64,000 nucleotides of DNA from Weissella viridescens. GTDB lineage: Bacteria; Bacillota; Bacilli; Lactobacillales; Lactobacillaceae. Of this stretch, positions 49,977-57,321 are shown one piece after another. A model generated the notes under the pieces. The model made no database searches. It was not told the origin of the DNA and saw only the letters and a list, made by a program, of their open reading frames with translations. The stretch is taken from NCBI RefSeq assembly GCF_003862435.1, contig NZ_RHGY01000001.1, positions 124,001-188,000 on the forward strand, given 5' to 3'. The translations under genes and the position numbers were made by a program. Numbering within the stretch: the stretch's first letter is position 1; each line of letters starts with the position of its first letter.

Positions 49977-51167
49977 ATGCAAGATTTTACTTATGTGAAT
50001 AAAACAGAAATCCATTTTGGCCATGATCGAATTCAGTCAGAATTACGACCAACGTTGGAACGCTTTGGTAAGCGCGTTCTTTTGACTTATGGTGGTGGCT
50101 CAATTAAGAAAAACGGTCTTTATGATCAAGTGAAAGACTTGCTTGGTGGATTTGATATCTTCGAATTAAGTGGCATTGCGCCAAATCCAAAGATTGATTC
50201 AGTTCGCGAAGGACAAAAGATCGCCAAGGCTGAAAACGTCGATGTTATTTTGGCTGTTGGTGGTGGTTCAGTGATTGATGCCAGCAAGGTCATTGGGTCA
50301 GCTAAATTCTACGAAGGTGATCCTTGGGATCTCGTGCTTAACCCAAGTCTTCGTCAAAATATTGACCAAGTCCCTGTTGTGGACATCCTAACCTTGGCCG
50401 CAACTGGAACAGAAATGAATTACGGTTCTGTTATTTCAAACCCTGAAACGAACCAAAAGTTGGGAACGTACGGTCCTAAGTCACCGGCTGTGTCATTTGA
50501 AGATCCTGAGTTAACTTACTCAGTGTCAAAGTGGCAAACTGCGGCTGGTGCTATTGACATCATGTCCCACTTGTTTGAGCAATACTTTGATAATGCAGCT
50601 AACAAGGATGTTCAAGATGGTTTGAAGGAAGGGATTATGCGTGCCGACATTAAGTGGGCAAGCGCGGCCTTGGCTGAACCTGAAAACTATGATGCCCGTG
50701 CTAACTTGATGTGGGCCTCAACGATGGCTTTGAATGGCATCGTTGGACTTGGTAATGAAAATGGTTGGACAGTGCATCCAATTGAGCACGAAGTTTCAGC
50801 TTACTATGACATTACCCACGGGGTTGGTCTTGGTATTTTGACACCACGTTGGATGCAATATGTCTTAAGTGCCGATACTGCACCAAAGTTCGCCCAATAT
50901 GGTCGTAATGTATGGCACCTAACTGGCGATGATGATATGGCTGTGGCTAAGGAAGCAATCCAAAAGACATACGATTGGATTAAGAGCTTAGATGTACCAA
51001 TGACTTTGCCAGAAGTTGGTGTAGATTCAGACGAACACTTCCAAGCTATGGCTGAATCAGCCGTTAAGGTTGGTCAATTAGATAAGCATGCTTATGTTGA
51101 TTTGCAACCAAGCGACGTCGTAAAGATTTTCGAAGCATCAATGACGACTGATGGCTTTGAAGCCTAA
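49977..51167 (+). CDS. Iron-containing alcohol dehydrogenase (butanol dehydrogenase/YqhD-like)
   Basis: 396 residues of the group III alcohol dehydrogenase family. NAD(P) loop AVGGGSVIDASKV, metal-binding region WTVHPIEHEVSAYYDITHGVGLGIL with the His ligands. Close in pattern to the YqhD/BdhA subgroup, usually NADPH-linked and active on aldehydes. ATG at 49977 is 6 bases after TTGGAGG; the ATG at 49944/49950 upstream lies in the operator. Probably an aldehyde-reducing, redox-balancing enzyme in a heterofermenter (inference). Confidence 0.92.
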   Translation: MQDFTYVNKTEIHFGHDRIQSELRPTLERFGKRVLLTYGGGSIKKNGLYDQVKDLLGGFDIFELSGIAPNPKIDSVREGQKIAKAENVDVILAVGGGSVIDASKVIGSAKFYEGDPWDLVLNPSLRQNIDQVPVVDILTLAATGTEMNYGSVISNPETNQKLGTYGPKSPAVSFEDPELTYSVSKWQTAAGAIDIMSHLFEQYFDNAANKDVQDGLKEGIMRADIKWASAALAEPENYDARANLMWASTMALNGIVGLGNENGWTVHPIEHEVSAYYDITHGVGLGILTPRWMQYVLSADTAPKFAQYGRNVWHLTGDDDMAVAKEAIQKTYDWIKSLDVPMTLPEVGVDSDEHFQAMAESAVKVGQLDKHAYVDLQPSDVVKIFEASMTTDGFEA

Positions 51168-51174
51168 ATCCTTT

Positions 51175-51206
51175 AAAAGCATCCAGTTGACTGGGTGCTT
51201 TTTTTT
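51175..51206 (+). terminator. Terminator of the dehydrogenase gene
   Basis: AAAAGCATCCAG TTGA CTGGGTGCTTTT stem with eight T residues. Confidence 0.92.
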
Positions 51207-51268
51207 GCGTGCTTCTAAAAATGCGGTATACTTAACACTATTAAATTGAATGATAGGGATTAAAATAA

Positions 51269-52123
51269 ATGAAAAAAATAGATTTGGGAACTGCATTTGT
51301 GCGGGAACATGCCCAACTGTTTCAGTGCCCAACTTGTAGCCAACCATATGCACGGGTTGAAGGGCACACCATGATTTGTCCGAATGGGCATACCATTGAT
51401 GTCAATAAGAAGGGCAGTCTAAACTTCCTCAACCATGCTGTGGATACAGAATATGATGATGCTATGTTGGAAGCACGCCGCCGTGTGCTCTCTGCTGGGC
51501 TCTTTGACGGCATTATTCAAGCTGTCGCGGATCAACTCCCCACTGAACCACAAACGCTCTTAGACGTCGGTACAGGAGAGGGAACTCCCTTAGCAAAGTT
51601 AATGGACTTACGTGACAATCAAGATGTCGGGATTGGATTCGATATTTCAAAGGCTGGAGTAAATCTAGCGACCCAATTAGATTCACCCGCTTTCTTTATG
51701 GTGGCGGATTTAGCTCACTTGCCATTCAATAACCAAAGCTTGGATGCCATCGTCGAATTCTTTTCACCGAGTGCCTATGAAGAGTTCAATCGGGTCTTGA
51801 AACCTGGTGGTCGTTTGGTTAAAGTCATCCCTAATTCAGGGTATTTGCATGAATTACGAGAAATGCTTTATCCTGCAGATTCAAATAACCATACGTATAG
51901 TAATGAAAAGGTACTAACCCGGTTCATGGAACGCTATCCGCAAGCAAGCCAACAGACTGTTACATATGTTTGGGATATTCCATCTGATCGCTATGTTGAT
52001 CTGTTACACATGACGCCATTACATTGGGGCGCCCGCCCTGAAGCCCAAGCTCTTGCCGAAAGCAAACCCTTACAGCGTGTGACAGTTGATGTAACGGTCT
52101 TAACCGTACCCCAAGTTGATTAA
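51269..52123 (+). CDS. rlmA: 23S rRNA (guanine) N1-methyltransferase, RlmA type
   Basis: 284 residues. N-terminal zinc knuckle CPTCSQPY...MICPNGH, with ligands intact, followed by HTIDVNKKGSLNFL typical of RlmA, then a Rossmann methyltransferase with LLDVGTGEG. Gram-positive RlmAII methylates G748 and contributes to tylosin resistance; E. coli RlmA methylates G745. Which position is used cannot be told from sequence alone. Confidence 0.88.
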   Translation: MKKIDLGTAFVREHAQLFQCPTCSQPYARVEGHTMICPNGHTIDVNKKGSLNFLNHAVDTEYDDAMLEARRRVLSAGLFDGIIQAVADQLPTEPQTLLDVGTGEGTPLAKLMDLRDNQDVGIGFDISKAGVNLATQLDSPAFFMVADLAHLPFNNQSLDAIVEFFSPSAYEEFNRVLKPGGRLVKVIPNSGYLHELREMLYPADSNNHTYSNEKVLTRFMERYPQASQQTVTYVWDIPSDRYVDLLHMTPLHWGARPEAQALAESKPLQRVTVDVTVLTVPQVD

Positions 52124-52133
52124 AATGCCTGAC

Positions 52134-52159
52134 TTTTTCCACAGAAAACTGTGGAAAAA
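52134..52159. repeat. 26-bp perfect palindrome made of two convergent TTTTCCACA boxes
   Basis: Arms TTTTTCCACAG and CTGTGGAAAAA with a 4-base A loop, 10 bases after the rlmA stop. No T-run on either side, so not a typical terminator. Each arm differs from the DnaA box TTATCCACA by one base. Confidence 0.8.
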
Positions 52160-52231
52160 TAGCGGAGAGTTAGGTAAAATGGTCCTAGTTATGATTACTA
52201 AATTTAAGTAAAGGGAAATCGAGGGCACATC

Positions 52232-52633
52232 ATGTTTCCAGATCGTTTGCGTGAATTACGAAAAGGCCGTGGTATCACATTGGAAAATTTAGCTGATGCC
52301 ATGAACCAACAGCTAGATCCAGGTCAAAAACCAAATACGGCAGCGCAAATCGGTAACTGGGAACGTGGTGATCGATCTCCTTCGTATTTGGAAGTCTGCA
52401 AATTGGCTGATTTTTTTGAAGTATCATTAGACTTCTTAGTCGGCCGTACCATGGCCGAAAAAACAGATCTTTCACTGCTGTTTTTATCAGGTAAGGAAAT
52501 TGACTTTAACGGGAAGCCGCTAACGGATCAACAACGTTTTGATATTTTCCAGTATGTGAATGCCTACTTAAATCCAGCCGTAGATATGAGTGATGGTGAT
52601 GTTATGATCAACCATCAAGAAAACCTCTTTTAG
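52232..52633 (+). CDS. XRE-family HTH regulator
   Basis: 133 residues. N-terminal HTH_3 (RLRELRKGRGITLENLADAM ... QIGNWERGDRSPSYLEVCKLADFFEVSLDFLVGR) followed by a short C-terminal part (KEIDFNGKPLTDQQRFDIFQYVNAYL) common in chromosomal XRE regulators. 11 bases upstream of the next gene and probably co-transcribed with it. Target unknown. Confidence 0.88.
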   Translation: MFPDRLRELRKGRGITLENLADAMNQQLDPGQKPNTAAQIGNWERGDRSPSYLEVCKLADFFEVSLDFLVGRTMAEKTDLSLLFLSGKEIDFNGKPLTDQQRFDIFQYVNAYLNPAVDMSDGDVMINHQENLF

Positions 52634-52644
52634 GAGCCAAAGCG

Positions 52645-53475
52645 ATGTCAGAACAAACATTATCCTTTGGTGCGGGACGTCAGTTAGAGTACATCGATTA
52701 TCTCGATGCTCTAGCTGATTTTTTATTAATCTTTCAAAAAGTCCCCACCGTTAAACAAAAAATTACTTTAGCGCAACACAGTGTTGAAGCGATTAACAAA
52801 GGGCAGTATCCACAAACGCTCCATGATATGGAAATCAGTGCGAACGATATCTTAGCTGTTCAACAAACAATTTTGAACCAATTTCCCGACCAACCTGAAC
52901 GTGGGAATAAAATCTGGGCGGAACAGCGTGAAGCCTTGGAGCAAGTCGATTATTGTTTACGCAATATTCGTGATGAATTTATTGAAGACTTCAATATGTA
53001 TGCCTATCTCACACCTGACTTTTTAACGGACTTGAGTCAGCATTTAAATGGTCGGCCGACTTTAGAAGTGATGGCGGGGCAAGGATATTTGAGTGCCGGA
53101 CTACAAGCCCTGCAACCAGAGCAAACCATCCACGTCACGGATAACCGGGATTGGGTGAATCAGCCAGTAACGGCTGTAGCACCAGTTGTGCCGGTGGTCG
53201 CAATGGATGCATGCCAAGCCATTAAGCAGTATGGAACAGACGTAGAAGTAGTGTTAATGAGTTGGGCGCCTGACACGAGCGAAATCGATTGGGAAGTTTT
53301 GCAATTGCTACGCGCAAATTATCCCGATGTTGAGTTCTTAGTGATTGGTGAAAAAGATGGTGCAACTGATTCGGCCATCTTCTGGCAGAACGCACATCTG
53401 ACCGATTTAACGCAAATCAATGCAACCCGACCACAATTCGACTTGATTGATGAGAAAATTTATCGGGTCCGATAA
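52645..53475 (+). CDS. Putative SAM-dependent methyltransferase-like protein
   Basis: 276 residues. N-terminal helical region (1-125), then a Rossmann-like segment RPTLEVMAGQGYLSAGLQAL with E-x-x-x-G-x-G resembling SAM motif I, and strand VTDNRDW where motif II acid would be. The usual NPPY or catalytic motif is absent, so target and even activity are uncertain. Ribosome site TAGGAG; follows the XRE gene after 11 bases. Terminator downstream. Confidence 0.6.
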   Translation: MSEQTLSFGAGRQLEYIDYLDALADFLLIFQKVPTVKQKITLAQHSVEAINKGQYPQTLHDMEISANDILAVQQTILNQFPDQPERGNKIWAEQREALEQVDYCLRNIRDEFIEDFNMYAYLTPDFLTDLSQHLNGRPTLEVMAGQGYLSAGLQALQPEQTIHVTDNRDWVNQPVTAVAPVVPVVAMDACQAIKQYGTDVEVVLMSWAPDTSEIDWEVLQLLRANYPDVEFLVIGEKDGATDSAIFWQNAHLTDLTQINATRPQFDLIDEKIYRVR

Positions 53476-53498
53476 TTAGTTAATACACGTTACAAATC

Positions 53499-53543
53499 AA
53501 AGCGTTTGAAATCATTGAAGATGATTTTGAACGCGTTTTTTTT
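53499..53543 (+). terminator. Terminator after the methyltransferase-like gene
   Basis: GCGTTTGAAATCAT...ATGATTTTGAACGC stem (two G.U pairs) and eight T residues. Confidence 0.9.
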
Positions 53544-53786
53544 ATGTAGGGGGTAAACGAAAAAAGACACCTGAAATAGTAGGTTACCAGTACGCAACCT
53601 TAGCCATGCAAAAGCAACGTGACTGTTATGGTGTCGTGGTCCAGAATTAGATAATTTATTTAAGTCAAATTGTACAAAAAACAAGTGCAAGTGCGTCTAT
53701 ATTGTGTCACCAAAAAGGTGGTAATTTAAAAAAAGGAGGGGGAATCACAACTGCAGGGCACAGACACAATCTAGGGGGGAACGACT
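53544..53786 (+). other. Leader region of the secreted-protein gene
   Basis: With the terminator before it, 311 bases lack a gene. Contains hairpin-forming AGGTTACC/GCAACCT near 53580-53602, CACC-AAAAA-GGTG near 53708, and two strong purine tracts, AAAGGAGGGGG (53731-53741) with no start codon in range, and CTAGGGGGGAAC (53771-53782) which serves the ATG at 53787. Confidence 0.5.
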
Positions 53787-54503
53787 ATGCAATTGATGCG
53801 ACAAATGACACTCACAACTGCAGCAACCGTTTTGTTAGCGGCAACCGTACCAAGTTTGGTACCACCGACGGATATTGGTGCGGCTGTATTGACCCAGAAG
53901 ACAACCGCCATCGCACCGTCAGAACCACAACCTGATTTAAATATCGCGGGGAAGCTGGATGTTCAAATGATGACAGCAGATGAATTGGCAAAGTTTGATG
54001 CCGGTCTACAAAGTCGCATTAAGCAACTGCACTTGCCAAGTTCAAGTGATGAAACTGCGGCATTGAAGATTATGCGCGGATTGTTTGATTCAAAACAGGC
54101 TTACTATGGGGATGTTGAGCAGGCAACAAGTTTATTGATTCAAGCAATTAATGCAAACCACCAAGGCTTAGTATCTGGTGAACAGGTACTTGCTGCGCGC
54201 CACGGTCGCGTCTCGACACGTGTACTCGGCATTGCCTTGGATGTTGTCATTGCCGCGAGTGTTGGTGGTGGTGTTGGCGCAGCGGCAGCTTTGGTGCGAC
54301 GTAAGGGCAAAGCTGCAGCAAAACGGTTTATTCAACAGCGCGTGAGTCGTAAACTTAAAGCAATGGGGCTTGGGCGTGCAGCCGGGTATGCCAACTTAGC
54401 AACGGACTTTGCCCTGGCGTATAGCGCACCTGGTTCGGCTTTGGCACGGTTGATTGACTCACGTGATCGACAACGGAACAATGGATGGATTGAATTATGG
54501 TAA
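53787..54503 (+). CDS. Secreted hypothetical protein with Gly/Ala-rich hydrophobic segment
   Basis: 238 residues, not recognised. N terminus MQLMRQMTLTTAATVLLAATVPSLV is a probable signal peptide, with cleavage possible near residues 30-33. The middle is helical and polar. Around residues 148-172 comes a hydrophobic Gly/Ala run (GIALDVVIAASVGGGVGAAAALV) followed by a strongly basic helix (RRKGKAAAKRFIQQRVSRKLKAMG). That profile resembles membrane-active peptides or glycine-zipper proteins. Its stop overlaps the start of a small membrane-protein gene, the layout expected for toxin plus immunity, but no such function is shown. GGGGGG ribosome site. Confidence 0.6.
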   Translation: MQLMRQMTLTTAATVLLAATVPSLVPPTDIGAAVLTQKTTAIAPSEPQPDLNIAGKLDVQMMTADELAKFDAGLQSRIKQLHLPSSSDETAALKIMRGLFDSKQAYYGDVEQATSLLIQAINANHQGLVSGEQVLAARHGRVSTRVLGIALDVVIAASVGGGVGAAAALVRRKGKAAAKRFIQQRVSRKLKAMGLGRAAGYANLATDFALAYSAPGSALARLIDSRDRQRNNGWIELW

Positions 54504-54808
54504 TTTCACGTTATTTAAATTGGATATATTTATTTTTAGGGCTTAGTTTGGTCTTCAGTCTGATGCTCTGGCAAGACACGACACACTTTTATCGTTTTGA
54601 ATGCGCTTGTTTCACCGGAACCTGCTTGTTTGCATCGAAAGAGATGACACCGCGTGGGTGGCATATTGCTGCTGCTAGCGTTGCGGTTGTGAATCTTGTG
54701 TATGCTGTACAGCTGGGTTATCCGGTTGGGCCAGCAGAAGTGCATACTATGATTGCTGGAGTGTGTTTCCTCTTGGTGGGACTCATTTCAATCAAACTTG
54801 TAAAGTAG
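54497..54808 (+). CDS. Small membrane protein overlapping the secreted-protein gene
   Basis: 103 residues, three to four hydrophobic helices (about 8-26, 33-50, 57-75, 82-100). Starts 7 bases before the end of the upstream gene, so translation is coupled. Four cysteines, three in FECACFTGTC, which is unusual here. Size and topology fit bacteriocin immunity-like or accessory membrane proteins, but no family is recognised. Confidence 0.6.
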   Translation: MVISRYLNWIYLFLGLSLVFSLMLWQDTTHFYRFECACFTGTCLFASKEMTPRGWHIAAASVAVVNLVYAVQLGYPVGPAEVHTMIAGVCFLLVGLISIKLVK

Positions 54809-54813
54809 CCAAA

Positions 54814-54856
54814 CAAAAAAGCCGACCTTGTTCGTTAAAACAGGGTCGGCTTTTAT
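54814..54856. terminator. Bidirectional terminator
   Basis: AAAAGCCGACC...GGGTCGGCTTTT stem between the convergent membrane-protein and MarR genes. Confidence 0.9.
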
Positions 54857-54862
54857 TGTCAC

Positions 54863-55375
54863 TTAGGCTTTAGTATCATCAGATGGTTCAGTTTTACGAT
54901 CCAGATGGTTGAGCATAACTCGCGTTCCAAGGTTTTGGATGCCATCCAAATTTAGGTGTTCACGAATGCCAGCGTTCATTTTATCAAGGAGATGTGCTAA
55001 CTGTTCACGTTCATCGGCATCAAGGTAGTTAATATATTCAGGAATGTAAAAAATACTTTTTTCAGCTTCACGACGTCCTTTATCAGTCAGCTGAATGAGT
55101 TGTACTCGGCCATCTTTTGGCGAAGGGTTTTTAACCACAAGACCTTTCTTAACGAGCTTCGTAATAAATTCAGCTGTTGACTGCGTACTCATGTTGAGTC
55201 GTTCAGCTAGTTCTTTTTGCGAAATATTATCTGACTCACTTAAAGCAACGAGAATTTTATTTTGTCCTCGAAAAACAGGTGAATGACGTTCATCTTGTTC
55301 ATCGGATAGATCTTGCAATGAGGTGAACTCAAATAACTTTGCTGCCAGTTGATGCTTTTCAATCAAATCGTCCAT
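54863..55375 (-). CDS. MarR family transcriptional regulator
   Basis: 170 residues, winged HTH of the MarR class: LVALSESDNISQKELAERLNMSTQSTAEFITKLVKKGLVVKNPSPKDGRVQLIQLTDKGR contains recognition helix and wing (DGR). Divergent from a DrrAB-type exporter; paired operator-like repeats lie around the exporter promoter between them. Most likely represses the exporter and responds to its substrate (inference). Confidence 0.92.
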   Translation of the reverse strand: MDDLIEKHQLAAKLFEFTSLQDLSDEQDERHSPVFRGQNKILVALSESDNISQKELAERLNMSTQSTAEFITKLVKKGLVVKNPSPKDGRVQLIQLTDKGRREAEKSIFYIPEYINYLDADEREQLAHLLDKMNAGIREHLNLDGIQNLGTRVMLNHLDRKTEPSDDTKA

Positions 55376-55448
55376 AAATAAAATCCTCTTTTTAAAATGC
55401 GGTTAATACTAGTATAACAGGATTTATGTTGGGATGATGTTCAATTTA

Positions 55449-55465
55449 ATCAGCGTCCCTGACTA
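55449..55465. promoter_or_regulatory. MarR-type operator, copy 1
   Basis: AATCAGCGTCCCTGACT. In reverse orientation it matches the copy at 55508-55524 in 15 of 17 positions. Lies upstream of the -35 of the exporter promoter. Confidence 0.7.
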
Positions 55466-55472
55466 AAAAGGT

Positions 55473-55501
55473 TGACATTATAATCGGGGGCCCTTACAAT
55501 A
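55473..55501 (+). promoter_or_regulatory. Promoter of the DrrAB-type exporter operon
   Basis: Consensus TTGACA (55473-55478), 17 bases, TACAAT (55496-55501). Framed on both sides by the operator copies. Confidence 0.85.
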
Positions 55502-55507
55502 AATTAA

Positions 55508-55524
55508 GTCAGGGAACCTGATTA
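55508..55524. promoter_or_regulatory. MarR-type operator, copy 2
   Basis: AGTCAGGGAACCTGATT contains the dyad TCAGG-GAA-CCTGA and lies just after the -10, over the transcription start. Confidence 0.75.
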
Positions 55525-55552
55525 AATTTATCGTGATAAGGAGCCCAGTAAA

Positions 55553-56488
55553 ATGAGTGAAATGAATGCAGTTGAAATAAATGATGTAACAAAAGTTTTT
55601 GGAAAGCAAGCAGCGGTGAATGATGTTTCATTCACGATTAAATCTGGAGAAATCTTTGGGTTGTTGGGACCGAATGGTGCAGGGAAAACGACACTTTTAC
55701 GCATGATGACAACATTGTTAAAACCGACGAATGGGAGCATTTTAATTTTCGGGCATGATGTGACAAAAGAGCCTCAAGTTGTGCGGTCTCTGTTTGGCCT
55801 AACGGGTCAGTATGCTTCAGTTGATGAGGACTTAACCGCACGCGAAAACTTAATGATCTTTGCACGGTTAAATGATTTGTCACGCTCTGACGCCAAAAAG
55901 CGATCGGCAGAACTTTTACAAGAGTTTTCATTAACGGATTCAGCTGATAAACCAATCGCTGATTTTTCCGGTGGTATGCGACGGCGTCTAGATTTGGCGG
56001 TGAGTTTAATTACACGGCCACGACTCATTTTTTTGGATGAACCGACGACTGGTTTAGATCCAAGAACCCGCGAACAAATGTGGACGACCATTCGCCAATT
56101 AGTGGCAGATGGGTCGACGATTGTCTTAACAACACAATATTTAGAGGAAGCTGATGCATTAGCCGATCGAATTGCTTTAATTGATCATGGCAAGATGGTT
56201 AGTCTAGGGACCCCCAGCGAGTTGAAAGAACAAGTTGGTGGAGATGCCTTACATTTGGATTTTGCAAATGCAACACAAGCTCAATTAGCAGTACCCATTG
56301 TAGAAAAGCAGCTAAAGGTTACAGTTAAACAATCTGGCTCAAGTCTGGAAGCTGCTCTTAGTGATACGGCATTGGTCGCACCAGTTTTAGATGCACTTCA
56401 ATTAGCGCAATTGAAAGTCGTAACGATGTCCGTTGCACAACCAACACTGGATGACGTGTTTTTTGCGATGACAGTTGGGAAGAATTAG
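55553..56488 (+). CDS. Drug-export ABC transporter ATPase (DrrA-like)
   Basis: 311 residues: Walker A GPNGAGKTT, signature FSGGMRRRLDLA, Walker B IFLDEPTTGLD, H-loop TTQYLEEADAL; the LTGQYASVDEDLTARENL segment is typical of DrrA. C-terminal extension of about 90 residues. Pairs with the downstream permease gene and is under MarR-type control. Drug specificity unknown. Confidence 0.93.
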   Translation: MSEMNAVEINDVTKVFGKQAAVNDVSFTIKSGEIFGLLGPNGAGKTTLLRMMTTLLKPTNGSILIFGHDVTKEPQVVRSLFGLTGQYASVDEDLTARENLMIFARLNDLSRSDAKKRSAELLQEFSLTDSADKPIADFSGGMRRRLDLAVSLITRPRLIFLDEPTTGLDPRTREQMWTTIRQLVADGSTIVLTTQYLEEADALADRIALIDHGKMVSLGTPSELKEQVGGDALHLDFANATQAQLAVPIVEKQLKVTVKQSGSSLEAALSDTALVAPVLDALQLAQLKVVTMSVAQPTLDDVFFAMTVGKN

Positions 56489-56504
56489 AAAGGAAGTTTT
56501 AACA

Positions 56505-57281
56505 ATGGAAATGCGTACACATCAATCACATTTAATCATGAATACAGGGACGATGGCTTATCGTAATCTACTTAAGACGATGCATAATCCAGATAAAGTT
56601 CTGGATGTAGTGGTACAGCCAATTCTCTTTATGCTGATGTTTAGTTTCTTGTTCGGAAGTGCTATCGCGGGAAACGTACATGCTTATTTGCCAATTATTG
56701 TCCCGGGAATTTTGATGCAATCATTGCTTTCGGCGGCGTCTGGATCTGGCTCGCAAATTAATGAAGATTTGCATTCAGGTATCTATGACCGTTTTAAATC
56801 ATTGCCGATTGCGCATATTGCGCCATTAGCTGGTCAGCTCTTTGCTGATATTCTACGTTTGTTCATTGCCGCAGTCGCATCGCTTGGAACCGGATTTTTG
56901 TTGGGATGGCGCCCTGCTGGAGGATTTGGCTGGGTTGTTGCTGTAGTGCTTTTAGATGTTTTCTTAGGTTGGGCAATGAGTTGGATTTTTGCATTCTATG
57001 GTATCTTGGCGAAAAGCGCGACAATGGTTGAAAGTGTTTCTTTGATGACAATGCTAGTGCTTTCGTTCCTTTCAACGGCATTTGTACCGATGAATCAGTT
57101 GCCACAGGCCATGCAAGTGATTGTTCATTTGAATCCAGTGACTTATGTGATTCAAGCATCTCGCATGATGTTGAATCATGGTGTGTGGACTAATCAAGCA
57201 TGGATTGTATTGGGGGCAGGGATCGTTGTTGTATTCATTTTTGCACCATTGACGGTCTGGGCATACAATCGCAAAAGCTAA
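56505..57281 (+). CDS. Drug-export ABC transporter permease (DrrB-like, ABC-2)
   Basis: 258 residues, six hydrophobic segments of the ABC-2 type. DVVVQPILFMLMFSFLFGSAI near the start and the FLSTAFVPMNQLP and HLNPVTYVI blocks are typical. ATG 56505 with AAAGGAAG is chosen over an in-frame start at 56475 that lies inside the ATPase gene. Confidence 0.92.
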   Translation: MEMRTHQSHLIMNTGTMAYRNLLKTMHNPDKVLDVVVQPILFMLMFSFLFGSAIAGNVHAYLPIIVPGILMQSLLSAASGSGSQINEDLHSGIYDRFKSLPIAHIAPLAGQLFADILRLFIAAVASLGTGFLLGWRPAGGFGWVVAVVLLDVFLGWAMSWIFAFYGILAKSATMVESVSLMTMLVLSFLSTAFVPMNQLPQAMQVIVHLNPVTYVIQASRMMLNHGVWTNQAWIVLGAGIVVVFIFAPLTVWAYNRKS

Positions 57282-57283
57282 AT

Positions 57284-57317
57284 AAAAAGGCCATCACTGC
57301 AGTGATGGCTTTTTTAT
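57284..57317. terminator. Bidirectional terminator between exporter and pepF
   Basis: GCCATCACTGCAGTGATGGC is a perfect 20-base palindrome with A-run before and T-run after. Confidence 0.93.
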
Positions 57318-57321
57318 TAGT

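Noticed and set aside
52134-52159. Palindrome as an intrinsic terminator of rlmA
   Set aside because: No T-run after the stem on either strand; kept as a repeat instead.
53702-53935. Overlapping plus-strand frame around the start of the secreted-protein gene
   Set aside because: TTG start without ribosome site, overlaps the real signal-peptide gene in another frame, low-complexity residues.
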